Shown here: positions 1 to 9,936 of the stretch, in pieces
How the letters are laid out: every line of letters starts with the position of its first letter
How positions within the stretch are numbered: position 1 is the stretch's first letter
Source of the DNA: Tausonia pullulans
Lineage: Eukaryota > Basidiomycota > Tremellomycetes > Cystofilobasidiales > Mrakiaceae
Assembly: GCA_951802195.1 (NCBI GenBank)
Contig: OX637633.1
Span: forward strand, 248,001 to 312,000
Reading direction: 5' to 3'
Length of the DNA stretch: 64,000 nt
The notes under the pieces: generated by a model
What the model was told of the DNA's origin: nothing
Seen by the model: only the letters and a program-made list of their open reading frames with translations
The model's database searches: none
Program-made: the position numbers and the translations under genes

Positions 1-1742
1 GACCTGCAGCGACGAACGGAAGAGTCAGTCGTCGTTCACACCGCCTTTAGAGAAAGCAGCTAGCGCTCGTACAGCCGTTGGTCTGAGCTTGGCAGGAATG
101 CCAAAGGTCCCTGCACCAGGGATGACAAGTGGGTGCTCGAGCAGTGCGTCGAGCGCGGCATCGACCTCCTTGCCGAGCGACTTGGCCGTCGAATTCATGG
201 ACGCAAGAGCGCAACGCTGGGGCCCGGCCTTGAAAAATCCTGGTAGGTGAGCATTTGCTTCGTTCGAGATATCTATAGGAGAACTTACATCTGCGCAGGC
301 GCCGAGAAAGGCCTCATACGTCTTCTCTGAGTCGAGGTAGTCCTTGAGGAATGGTAGAATGTCAAGCGGGCCGACTAGGATACAGCAAAGGGACACAGCT
401 CACGCTTCGACCCCACATGTGGTGTTCGTTCTCAACCCAATTGATCGGATCACATACGCCATCGATGACGACACGGCCAATCTTGTCAGGGAAGATGCCC
501 ATCCTGCAGACCAACCATCGTAAGCAAGGCTCAACTAGAAAACTTGAGAGGAGAACCACGCACAGGTACTGGCCAACGACAGTGCCGTACGACCAGCCGT
601 AGAAGTTGCTGTCGGCCGACAGGGCAAAGGATCAGCTAAGGGTCGGTGGCAAAAACAGCCTGGAGGACTCACATAAGGCTGTCCTCGCCCTCAATGACGC
701 GGTTGAGGAGCTCAATGTCCCTGACGACGGTGCCGGTGCCCATCTATTGCATTTTCATCGAATTAGTATCTCTCTTTCCCTTCCTTCAAGCGAACGGAGA
801 GACACACTCACGTGGCGACCAGCCGTGCCCGCGACACCCTCACAAAGCGCCGCGTTAACGCGGTTGTACCCATCGGCCTTGGCGACCTGATGCTTGTACT
901 CTTCCCGCGAGCGCTCCGGTTGGAGACCAGGTCCAAACTCGAGCGATTGTGCCAGGGTCTCCGCAGTCCTGGATGGGAAGCAGCGCATCGCGGGATTGGT
1001 GAGGTGGATGCCGCGTGGGTCGAAGCCGATCTTGATTTAGCCCGGAAGAGAGCGGTCAGACGGAGCGGTCAGACGTGTCCACGTCGAGGCTGGAGACGAG
1101 GAATCGGCCTCTCACGATGTCGTACTGGCCCTTAACGATGACTGAAAGAGGAGACCCTGCACGGAAGGTGTAATCTATCAATGCCACAGAAGATTTCTGT
1201 CAGTCAGCCAAGCGACAAACGAAGCGAGGGGCGAGGCATCGAAGAGGACTGACCGAATCCGCTTCCTCCAGGGCCGCCCTGATCGAACCTCCACAATTGT
1301 CAGATGCTGAGCTTGCTCAGACAACGTCACGACTCACAGGGTTGATAAAAATGCTCCCCAGCCGCTTGACTCCCTCGTCGGCGCTGTACTTGCTCAGTGC
1401 GATGCTAGCAACTCCACCCTCGAAGCCCTCGGCGTGGTCGAGAGGGACCTCGTAGGAGCCGCATGAGAAGCGGATCTCGTCCTCCCTTCCCGGACAGGGT
1501 CCCCATTCGACGGAAGGGAGCGAAGACGTGACGGAGGCGTCTGGGAAGGAGGTCGCCGTAAAGATTGCAGGCGCCGTCGCGCTCGAGGATCGAGCGACCT
1601 GGTTGTTCTTCGAGACGACGTGCTGATGTCCGGTGAGGCCGACAAGGAAGACAGCGAGCAGGATGAGCTTCTGCTTGCCAGAAACCGCAGGCCGAGGCTT
1701 CTGAGGCGATGTGTTAATGGGGAGGTCTGCTTTTTCGCTCAT
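1..1742 (-). CDS. TAP-like alpha/beta hydrolase (peptidase S33 type), 3' end beyond window
   Basis: Start at 1742 gives MSEKADLPINTS, then a hydrophobic segment (KLILLAVFLVGLTG, residues about 24-37) that should be a signal anchor. After it come WGPCPG and SCGSYEVPLDH, typical of the secreted tripeptidyl-aminopeptidase-like family. Exons on the minus strand then give GSIFINP joined to GGPGGSGF (oxyanion-hole motif, near 1260), GQYDI/IGFDPRGIHLTNPAMRCF (about 1000-1130), and NFYGWSYGTVVGQY (about 620-690). The last holds the G-x-S-x-G nucleophile elbow. DKIGRVVIDGVCDP (about 450-500) follows. The catalytic Asp and His and the TAP C-terminal domain lie beyond base 1, because a donor site close to the edge ends the last visible exon. 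At least five introns. Family members cleave N-terminal peptides or hydrolyse esters; substrate here is unknown. Identification of the family is firm, exact exon edges less so. Confidence 0.85.
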
Positions 1743-2996
1743 GTCGAGGGGGGAGATGACAGTGGTTAGGGATCAAGTTGAGCGCCGTTTCGGACAAGGC
1801 CGCCGGATGTCGTCGCTTCCTGTATGTAGCTACGTTCAAACCATGCGACCCCTCTTACTGCGGCGGCGATCAAGCGAGACTGGGTGATCCGCACGATGGT
1901 GCGTTGAGGTGAGCTCAGTCGCTCCCACAAGTCCTGTCCCTAGTTCGCACCTCATCAAAGCACCCTCCACGTATACTCTCTCCACCTAGATCTGGCGCCT
2001 CTCTCGTTTGGTCTTGCAAAGGTTTGTGGAAGCTCACAGGGGGCTCCCTTCGTCCCTCCAGACGATATTCACCCTCCTAGACATAACTTATGCCGCCCCT
2101 CACATTGGCATTGTCTTTCTGCAACAGCCTCAACGGGGAGGCGCTTGGGCGGGAAAGGCCGAGGTAGAGGTGGTGATTGTGGGGTGAAAGCGAGTGACCC
2201 TTGCTTTCTCGACCAGTCGGTCTTGCGCTATGTTGCGCTCGCCTTCCCCTTCGTTGGACTCTGTCTCTCTTTCTTCTTGACTCTAGTTGTGCTTGAGGCA
2301 CTCTTGCCTGAGACTTAGTAGATTTGTTCTACTCTGTCTATCAATGACACCCCCTTAACCCCACGGCGTATCGCGTTGCATCAGTACGTCGAGGGCAGCC
2401 TCGACCCATCCTTCTCCCAGCGACATTCTCTCCAGCAGCACCATGCCCCTCGTCCACTCGGTACAAGCCTGAAGCGCTTATATCTCTTCCATCGAGCTTT
2501 CCAACTCGGTCAATGGTCTCTTCACGCGCTCTGGTGGCTCCTTTCTGTGCAGTCCCTTGCTTGCGTCCTCCCTTTTTTGACAAGGAGCCTCACCCTCAAC
2601 TAACTCTTATTCGGACGACATCTTCCACTTCTTTACTCGCCTCCGGGTCGTCATTCCCCCCTTTAGGCAGCAGTTTTGATCAGTTCCGATATTTCCGACG
2701 TCCCTGGCGGTACTTCTGGCTCCGTACTGCTTAGGGGGGCTTTAAGGCAAGAAATCCAGCATTGGGTGTGCTGACACATGGCCCATAAAAGGAAGAGAAA
2801 GCTCACAGTAGACAGGAACTCCGGCGCAGAAATGAGGGCGCGTCGACGATGTGGCGGGAGGGGCTAGCTGTTCCCACGAGTCGGTTGCCCTTTCGCGGGC
2901 GAGGCGAGGGAGAGCCGCCCCGCCTCGCCGCCGGCTCTCCCTCGCCTCCTTGACTCCCAACCTCCACCTCTCCCCTCTCCTTCTCGACCCACCACT
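1743..2996. other. Intergenic, divergent promoter region
   Basis: Lies between two divergently transcribed genes and contains long pyrimidine-rich tracts on the + strand toward 2990, usual for promoters and 5' leaders in this window. Short open frames here show no recognisable motif. I see no gene. Confidence 0.6.
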
Positions 2997-5299
2997 ATGC
3001 CTCCCAAAGTTGTCCTTGGAACGCCCGAAGCGGCAGAGCTTCAGGTGAGAAGCCCTCTCCGGCTCAGCTGGCCTCCCAACCAACAAGAGCGGTCGAGACT
3101 GACGCCCTGCACACGAGCTACCAGGAGTCGATCCAGTCGCAACTTTCCAAGTTCGACTATGCGCCTGAGGATGGTGAGTCCTGGGCCCTGTGGTTTGAAA
3201 GTCCGTCTTTTCTGACGCTGATGGATGCCTGGCTCGTGCGTTTGCAGATCCCGTCATGGCCGAGGTGCGCATGTTGCCGTCCAGTCGCGTAGAAAGGGCG
3301 AGCGCGCCTGAGCTAAAACGAGTACCTCCCGCCTTACCAGTACATCATCGTCATGCTTAGCAACAACAAGACGGAAGCTCAGATTACGGAGCAGCTCATG
3401 GATCTCATTGGTGACCACTACGGTGCGTTGTTGTGACGCGTTCTTCCTCAAGCCGTCTGTGGTGGTGAGAACGCCCCGCTTACATACCTCTCTTATTCCC
3501 CCCCTCTAGACGCCTCTTTCACCAACTGGATCTTCAAGCAGGCCTCCGGCGAGCCTGTCGTCGAAGTCAAGAAGGACGATACCAAGCCTGCCGGCGTTTC
3601 GGCGGAGGGGGAGCCCGCCTCGTCGTCTGGCGCGACCGCCGCATTGACGGACGCGTGAGTCCTCCAGCCCAACGTCGCCTTCCCCCCCCTCCCCCAAATC
3701 TCGTCCTCCTTAAGCGTCATTGACTTTACTTTTGCTCCCGTTCCTCGTATTTCTCCCCAGTGCCTCTTCAAACGGTCCCGGCAAAGGTCTTTTCAACAGA
3801 GCCGTCGCTTCGTCCACGGCCTCTCTTGGCCAGAAGCGCCAGCTTGACGGAGGCGCGTCGGGCGCCAATGAGTCTCAGGCGAAGAGGAAGGTCTCCGGCA
3901 ACGTACCTACAGGACCTAGAGCGATGGCTGGAGGAGCTGCGAACGCTGGAGGCAAGAAGCTGTTGAGCCGGATCGGAGGTGTTGACCGTGAGTTCTCTGA
4001 CGCATCGTACTCCGGCGAAGAGACTCCTCTACTTTCCTTGAAACTTCATCTAACGGAACATTTTCCTACTCTCACCCGTCTTCAGCGGTCCAGCAAAAGG
4101 CCGACACGCTGCAAAACAAGATCGACGCCATCACCGGTGGCGCCGAGGCAGCCCAGACTCTGGAGCAGCAACAGCAACAGCAGATGCTACAGCAGATGAA
4201 TGGCATGGGCGGCATGATGAATGGCGGTATGGGGATGATGGGAATGGGCGGATTTGGTATGCAGGACATTATGGTAAGTTGCGGTTCGCTTCCTTTGTAG
4301 GAGAACCTGTCATTTGCTGACACGTTCCGCCGCTTTTATTCAGATGGCGCAAATGGCGCAGATGCAGATGCTTCAGCAGCAGATGCAGCAGATGGCCGGC
4401 ATGCTCCCTCAACAGCAGCAGCCGTTCTCCGGCGGCCCCCAGCGATCTCGCGGAGGAGGGTCTGGTAACCGAGGCGGTCACCACAATCAGCAGAGCGTGC
4501 ACCGTCCGGCCAAAATCTCATCCCCTGCGGCGCTTCCATCCAAGCCGACGGACCCGGAGCTCTGCAAGTTTGCGCTCGGATGTACCAACGCTGCTTGTCC
4601 GCGGTCGCACCCTTCTCCGGCAGCTTCGGCGGCGGACGCGATGGTTCTCTCGCTCGAGGCATGCGAAAAGCAGCGCGACTGCAAAGACCCAGACTGCGTG
4701 AAGTCGCACGTCTCTCCCGGTGGGTCTCTTTTTTTTTTATCCAGTGGTCACGCGTGCCCAACGCTGACTACTCACACTGACTTTACAATTTCAGGCGCCG
4801 CTTCTTCCTCCGTGCTTCCGTGCAAGTACCAGAACTGCACCAATCCTTCGTGCCCCTTCCTTCACACCGACGCCGCCGGCAAGGTGATCCCGCCACCGGC
4901 GCTCACGGATCCGTCGATCGCTGTCGTTCGGCCGTTCAAGGGAGACAGCAAGAAGCCCGCCACACCACACGGAAAACAACCTTACGCGCGGCCACCCCCG
5001 GGAGGAGGAGGAGGCAATAAGAGCGTCAATTTCAACCCCAAGGCGAAGTCTTTTGTGCCGGTGAGTCGTTGCTCCCTCTGAAGCCCATCGCGTCTTTTTC
5101 TAACCTTTCCACGCTCGTGTCCCAGAAGTCGCACGTTTCTGATCGGCTTGCCCCTCTCGCTGCTGGAGGAGCAACCGAAAAAATCATCCCGGCCTCATCC
5201 ATCGTATCTACACCATCTGTCCCGACCGCCGCTGCGCTTTCGTCTGCGGTCGAGGCGAAGAAGGAGGAGGCGAAGGCCGCCGTGAAGCTTGAGAAATAG
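2997..5299 (+). CDS. NAB2: Nab2/ZC3H14-like poly(A) RNA-binding zinc finger protein
   Basis: Start MPPKVVLGTPEAAELQ at 2997; about eight introns; about 540 residues. The N-terminal part (YIIVMLSNNKTEAQITEQLM, residues 48-67, and FTNWIFKQ) resembles the helical PWI-like Nab2 N domain, which contacts the nuclear pore. The middle is Gln- and Met/Gly-rich (about 4160-4420), followed by an RGG-like patch (SRGGGSGNRGG). Three Nab2-type CCCH fingers follow: CKFALGCTNAACPRSH, CEKQRDCKDPDCVKSH and CKYQNCTNPSCPFLH, with the C-x5-C-x4-C-x3-H spacing (slightly shorter in finger 3) seen only in this family. Known members bind poly(A), limit tail length and help mRNA export. Yeast Nab2 has seven fingers and human ZC3H14 five, so three is a short set. 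A conserved NKSVNFNPKAKSFVP patch (PAM2-like FxPxA spacing) and a Lys/Glu tail end the protein at a TAG at 5297. Confidence 0.9.
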
Positions 5300-5656
5300 A
5301 ACTCTCGCATCTGTAGTTTTCCCTTCTTGCTAGCTAGCTAGTCCTTGTGCTTCTGGAAGTTGCCAATAAATGATGGGGCCGGTTGGGGAGGGAAGAAGGG
5401 GCTTTTTGCTTGTACAAATTTGGAATTCCGGAAAGAGGGATCGTGGGCTCAGTGACCAGCGGTTGAGCATGTGAAACCTGTGATGGATGAGGGACAAGGG
5501 CAAAAGGAGGGGGGGAACCTGATACTCGTGACGCGAGAACGGGACGCGACTCGACGCTGCAGGTACGCGACACGTCAGCCTGCTATCTCCAAGGAGATAA
5601 GGAAAGAACCATCCTCACCTCTTGCGCGAGGACGGGCAATCTTCGGTGAATGAGTT
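5300..5656. other. Intergenic, 3' flank of the Nab2-like gene
   Basis: Contains a near-canonical polyadenylation signal (AATAAA at about 5365) some 65 bases after the stop codon at 5299. Nothing else recognised. Confidence 0.5.
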
Positions 5657-5968
5657 TCAGTGTCTTGTCGTGTCTACTCCGCTCATTGAATTGGAGGTTG
5701 CTTTTATCGATGCCAGCTGCTCTGCGAGCTGCTTCTCCAAAAGGGCTAGAGATCGATGATCCGATCTCATTAGGACGCCAAAATACGATCTCTGCACGCC
5801 ACGTTCTCCCTGCTGGTACTTCTTGGTGCCCTCGATGAGCTACAACGCTTCCCATTTCCCCTTCTTGATATTCCGCTTGTAGGTAGACTCCAGCTTCGTC
5901 AGGGAGGTGATGACGCTGAAGTTGCGAGGCCGCTCAAGGTTTTTTGTGGCTTGTTCTGCGAACGCCAT
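5657..5968 (-). pseudogene. Small helical hypothetical protein interrupted by one in-frame stop
   Basis: Reading the minus strand from ATG at 5968 gives MAFAEQATKNLERPRNFSV, continuing TKLESTYKRNIKKGKWEAL, then a TAG. In the same frame the sequence continues LIEGTKKYQQGERGVQRSYF, then LLEKQLAEQLASI, and ends at a TGA at 5657. The total is about 103 codons. The charged, amphipathic-helix composition is the same on both sides of the TAG, and no GT-AG intron removes it. I read this as a recently broken gene, or a sequencing error, rather than two genes. No family recognised. An earlier ATG at 6055 is in frame but adds a low-quality leader. Confidence 0.3.
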
Positions 5969-6879
5969 CTTTGTTCTTGTAGTGGACGAGGGGCGTATGA
6001 GGTGAGGCGTCGACCTAATTGGGAGTACTTTGATAGCAAAGAAGCGCACGGGCATATTCGGAGATGAAAAATAACAAGGAAGAGGAACAAGGGGAGATAT
6101 CCAGAGTGCCTATGAGGAGGTGCTGGAGATGACGATGAGGATGTGATGGAGGGGAGGCAAGAAATTTGAGGATGCACTGGGATTCAATTATGGTCAAAGC
6201 ACAGTTTTCTGCTTCGAATCGAAGGCAAACCTTCACCGCAATGGTAGCATGACTTGTCTTATGCCGCCTTGCAACAGCAGCAGTACCTAGAATAGTTCAT
6301 GGAACAGAGGGAAGGACGGAGGTGGACGTTGCAAGGAAAAGGAGAAATCTTTTCTTGATCCTTGAAGGTCACATCTTCGATGTCGAAGAGGTGGAAGTTT
6401 ATGTGTACCTTCCTTCTGACGTCTAGATTCCATTTCATGTAGAATTTTGACGATATGGGGATATGTTTGAGTTGACAAGGGCTGAGGTACCGCACTGCTT
6501 TGCCGCCCATTATCGTCTCAGACTTGCAGTCCACTCTCAATTACCTGAATTTCTGCTGCCTTTTGAGCTTGGGAACTCAGCTTTGTTTTCCTATTCCCAC
6601 TCTCAAAACTTGAAGATTTGTGCAGTGTGTGGGTTGAAAAGAGGTACAGCATCAATTCATGACAGGGTCGTCAACTAAGCTACGACCGGTTGCCAGAGAA
6701 CCAGGTGATGAGATACAGCACCCAAAGCAAATAACAGTTGAGAAAAGGGGCTTTGTACCATGAAGAGGAAGTGGAAGAGGACTAAACGCAGCCGAGAAGG
6801 TCAATGTCAACGACGACCGACGGAGAAGTTGAAAGGGACCTGCTGACAGACTCACCGCGACCGAGCCCTTTTGCTCATC
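5969..6879. other. Gene-poor stretch, nothing recognised
   Basis: AT content is higher than in flanking genes and all six frames are broken by frequent stops. No RNA gene, repeat or protein motif seen. Confidence 0.4.
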
Positions 6880-7055
6880 ACATCGCATTTGAGAGCGGGT
6901 AATCTATATTATTTTGGCCAAAGTTAAAGCAGGCATGTATCAGAGCAATACTTGATTGACAAATGTATCAGAGGTCAAGACAGCAGTGAGGTCGGCCGCA
7001 ACATTCTCCGCCGCTGGCTGACGGCAAGTTCAGACTCACACCCTTTACAGTGGGG
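6880..7055 (-). pseudogene. MYND zinc-finger mini-gene relic
   Basis: On the minus strand, 6953 down to 6880 reads KYCSDTC, then LWPK and a final KC with two stops. This follows the C-terminal MYND pattern Y-C-S-x2-C ... W-x-K ... C seen in the intact copies at 8466 and 25130. About 80 bases upstream on the same strand (7052-7035) is HCKGCES, which could be the first C-x2-C half, its second Cys pair lost. Half-order and strand match the intact genes. The stops and missing His make it non-functional as read. Assignment rests on short motifs, so it is tentative. Confidence 0.35.
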
Positions 7056-7758
7056 CAAATCTGGATGGCCTTGGCGTCTCCTGTATACGATGCAAGCTCC
7101 GATGTCGGCATTTAGAAACGTTGTGGAAGGGGATGTGAAAGACGGGGAAACCGAGAGAGAGTTGGACGTGCTAGGTTGAACAATCTGACTTGGCGAGAAA
7201 GGCATGCGTCTCTTATCAGACAATCCAAGCTAAAACTGCAGCGAACCTTCTACCGGGGAGGGTTTAGTTGTATTGGCTGAGAGTTAAGCTGGCTGTTGGT
7301 GGTCAAGGAGGCAGACTGTGACTGAAAGTGAAGCGGAGCATTGGGCTGTGTCAGACCTTGACTTTTGTCTCAGTTGTTGTTAATTCTTCTGAGATATGTA
7401 AGGTCAAGGGGTGCTCCAGATACTGAGAAACAGAGGCGAAAGGGCGATGGTGAGCGAGATTACAAACCTAAGCCAATTTATAGATTCGACGAGCCCCGCC
7501 GCCGCCTTTCGGGCCTGCCAAGATGAAGAGAAATGAAAGACAGACGCATTCGCCAAATAGGCCGAAGAGAACTAGAGAACGAGAAAACCAACACAACAAT
7601 ACAACTTGATCGAGTGAGATAATGAGTAAGGGGAATCGAGGAGTAGAGACGGTAACGACGTCGGAGACAGACAGGCGATCCACCACTCCACATCGGCCTT
7701 CACGGGTCGTTCATCCCAATCAAAACCTCGGTTTATGGCGATTGACCTGGCCTAGCTC
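7056..7758. other. Gene-poor stretch between MYND relics
   Basis: Only short unconvincing frames in both directions. Purine-rich on the + strand between about 7480 and 7640. No motif or RNA gene recognised. Confidence 0.4.
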
Positions 7759-7985
7759 TCAACGAAGAGGTAAGCACTTCCGATGGTGCCGATGGTGCCC
7801 CTGTGGCAAGTCAAGAGGGGTGCAATTCTCGGAGCAATACCAGACTGACTCGGCAACACTCGTCCGCTCCGATTTGTCGTTGCACACTGCGCTAACCACG
7901 AGTAGCTCTCATCAGCTGAACACCTTGGGCAACAAAACAAGGCCTTGCGACGACACATTGAGCGTGGTTTCACATTGTGGTACAT
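7759..7985 (-). pseudogene. MYND zinc-finger mini-gene relic with lost splice donor
   Basis: Two halves lie on the minus strand in the order of the intact genes. The first (ATG at 7985) reads MYHNVKPRSMCRRKALFCCP then RCSAD, aligning to the RACYxC half but lacking the first C-x-C Cys. The second, after a CTCAG acceptor, reads VWYCSENCTPLDLPQGHHRH then HRKCLPLR and a stop, with Y-C-S-x2-C, the Gly-His and the last Cys of a MYND finger intact. At the place where intact copies have GATG followed by GTGAGC, this copy has GATGAGAGC, so the donor GT is gone. A downstream GT is possible but would put the halves out of frame. Probably a decayed paralogue of the gene at 8466. Confidence 0.5.
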
Positions 7986-8465
7986 AGACGAGGATAGCAG
8001 AGAGGAGCTCGTGGTCGTTAGAGGGGACTCGTCGAGCTAGTAAAGGGAGGAGGAAGAACGACTGACGGTCTCGGGGCAGCTGGCCGGCTCCGAAGTCGGG
8101 TGTCGCTCATCTCTCATCAAGAACTCCGACAGCTTTCCCCACGTCGTTATTTGAGTTTCGTCGGAGAGCTAGCTAGCTTTCGCTCGTCCTCCATCAGGCA
8201 TAGGTTGGGGACGTTTCAGGACGCAATGTGAAGGATCAGAGAGCGAGGACCTGCTCGCGACTCCATTAGAATTAGACCTGGCTGTGCTCCTTTCGAATTA
8301 CACAAGAGAAAAGGGACATTGGCATAGATGGCCATCGAAAATCGAGCGAGGGACAGTACAAAAACAAGTCGAGTGGAAACGAGGAAGGCACTGGAGGTTT
8401 CTGTGTGAGCAGCAATGACACGGCAGCGAGGACGTCATAAGGGCTCGCTTTCTCACTTGTGGTTG

Positions 8466-8693
8466 TCAATAGTAGTTAGAGCCACGGCAGTAGACATAAT
8501 GACCCTTATTCCAGTTAATAGTGCGACAATCGTCCGAGCAGTACCAGACTGAGAAGTTGACGACGGACGTTACGTTAGTCGTCGATCATCTCCCTTCCCG
8601 CTCCAGCCGTGACCCAGGCTCACCATCGTCGCACGCGTAGCACGCTCGGTTGGCAGGGGTGCCGCACCAGCAGTATTGTCTGGTCTGGTCCAT
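8466..8693 (-). CDS. MYND-type zinc-finger mini-protein, about 50 residues, intact
   Basis: Two exons. Exon 1 (8693-8624, 70 bases) encodes MDQTRQYCWCGTPANRACYA followed by CDD. The intron 8623-8549 has GTGAGC donor and CTCAG acceptor in phase 1. Exon 2 encodes VWYCSDDCRTINWNKGHYVY then CRGSNYY and TGA. Together they form one complete MYND zinc-binding module: C-x-C, C-x2-C, C-x3-C, His and Cys, with the conserved W before the His. MYND fingers normally dock Pro-rich peptides in co-repressors and SMYD methyltransferases, but here the finger is nearly the whole protein. Both exon 1 length and intron position match the copy at 25130 exactly. Expression is not shown by sequence. The open frame, exact splice sites and retained ligands argue that it is, or very recently was, a working gene. 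Confidence 0.7.
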
Positions 8694-8704
8694 GAACTAA
8701 CACG

Positions 8705-8960
8705 GGTGATGCAGCTTCAGAACAGAGTTAAAAGGTGACCCGAGACAGAAGCCGAGAACGCCGACGGCTCGCCGAGCATAGAGCATACCTACTGAGCAAG
8801 AGAGGCGAGGGAGCTGTACCGGTGGTGTGGAGCGAATTGAGATGAACGTTAGAAGTGTCGATGCAAGACAATGAACAAGGCACTCCTTACCCTCATCAAA
8901 CTCCAAGCGGTCCTTGTTCACGCCACAACACGGCCACGGCCGTCGGGCACGGGCTGTCCG
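8705..8960 (-). pseudogene. Possible further MYND mini-gene relic
   Basis: Minus strand 8960-8890 reads RPWPCCGVNKDRLEFDEG followed by a GTAAGG donor, resembling the CWCGTPANRACYACDDG-donor end of the intact exon 1. A CTCAG acceptor follows after about 90 bases, with VCSMLGEPS behind it. Cys ligands beyond the first pair are missing. This is the weakest member; I list it because its strand, spacing and splice layout fit the array. Confidence 0.2.
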
Positions 8961-9304
8961 TCCCGATACGACAGCTCCGACCCACCCACGGATCGTTTTT
9001 ATACTTGACCCCTAAGAGGTGGCTGGTTCTGTCTTACTAGCTCAGATATGTTTTCACTTATGAAACTCGTTGTGCCGGGGCAAATGGAAGGCGGTGTTGA
9101 GAGAGCATCGATGTTGCGATAGTGGAGATTAGTAAAAAGAAAAAGACAGGGAAACCTTCAGTTTTACCCAAGCTTTGAGATGGCATAGATGTGTCTGATG
9201 AAGAGAGAAAAAGGAATCAGCAGGTATGTATGCGGTCTCAGACTCAGCCAAGTGAACGACCGACTCACCTCGACGCTTGGAGCGCGCCGTTTTTAAAGCT
9301 CCAC

Positions 9305-9582
9305 TCAGACGCATTTCCACTGGTGTCTAGCCTTCCAGGGGTGTTAGACAAAAGCCGAGGAACAGTAGCAATCTGAGACACAGGCACAAGGTAGCACTCC
9401 TGACCTTGAGAACCTAATAAATGTTCAACAACTGGGTGACGAAGTTGATGGCGGACTGAGCGTGATCTGGCCGCGGGTCGACTTACATCGATTCAAACAT
9501 GCAGGACTCACTCCTGTCGTGTCTCACACAGCGCCTATTCGCGAGCCTAGAACATACCCAGCAGTTATTCGACTCGTAGGAC
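9305..9582 (-). pseudogene. MYND zinc-finger mini-gene relic
   Basis: Minus strand 9582 onward reads SYESNNCWVCSRLANRRCVR then HDR and a GTGAGT donor, equal in layout to exon 1 of the intact genes (C-W-x-C, RRC). After an intron-sized gap and a CTCAG acceptor, the frame reads CYCSSAFV, a stop, then HPWKARHQWKCV. The Y-C-S, W-K, H and final C positions of the MYND C-terminal half are kept, but the second Cys is lost and a stop falls inside. No start codon is obvious. A decayed copy. Confidence 0.45.
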
Positions 9583-9936
9583 GTTTGTGAAGCTGGAAGG
9601 AACTGGAGACAGCGGCGAACGGGGTGTGATCTCTGACATGACATAGCAAGCGTGACGTGGGTGTAAGCTCAGGATGAGATGGGAAAGGACTCATAGAATT
9701 GAAAAGAAAACCAGTGCGAGAGGGGCAAGTACAACGTGGAAGAGGTTAAAGGGACAATAGTCGAGGAAGACCAGGCCACATCAATGGCCTTGCAGTGGGC
9801 CGCCTCTCAACCAGCGATTGACTCTTCTGGCGCAGTACAGAAGAGAACAGGACAAGGCTAGGGCAAAGCAGGCAGACCATAGCATATCGAACCAACAGTA
9901 TGAAAAAAAAAAAAAAACTAAAAAAGATGCGCACTC
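9583..9936. other. 3' flank of the CID gene, with an A-run
   Basis: Holds an A-rich run at about 9901-9918 just downstream (minus-strand sense) of the CID gene stop codon. No gene seen. Confidence 0.4.

Noticed and set aside
2742-3272. Minus-strand frame of 176 codons opposite the Nab2 start
   Set aside because: No motif, and it overlaps well-supported exons and introns of the Nab2-like gene.
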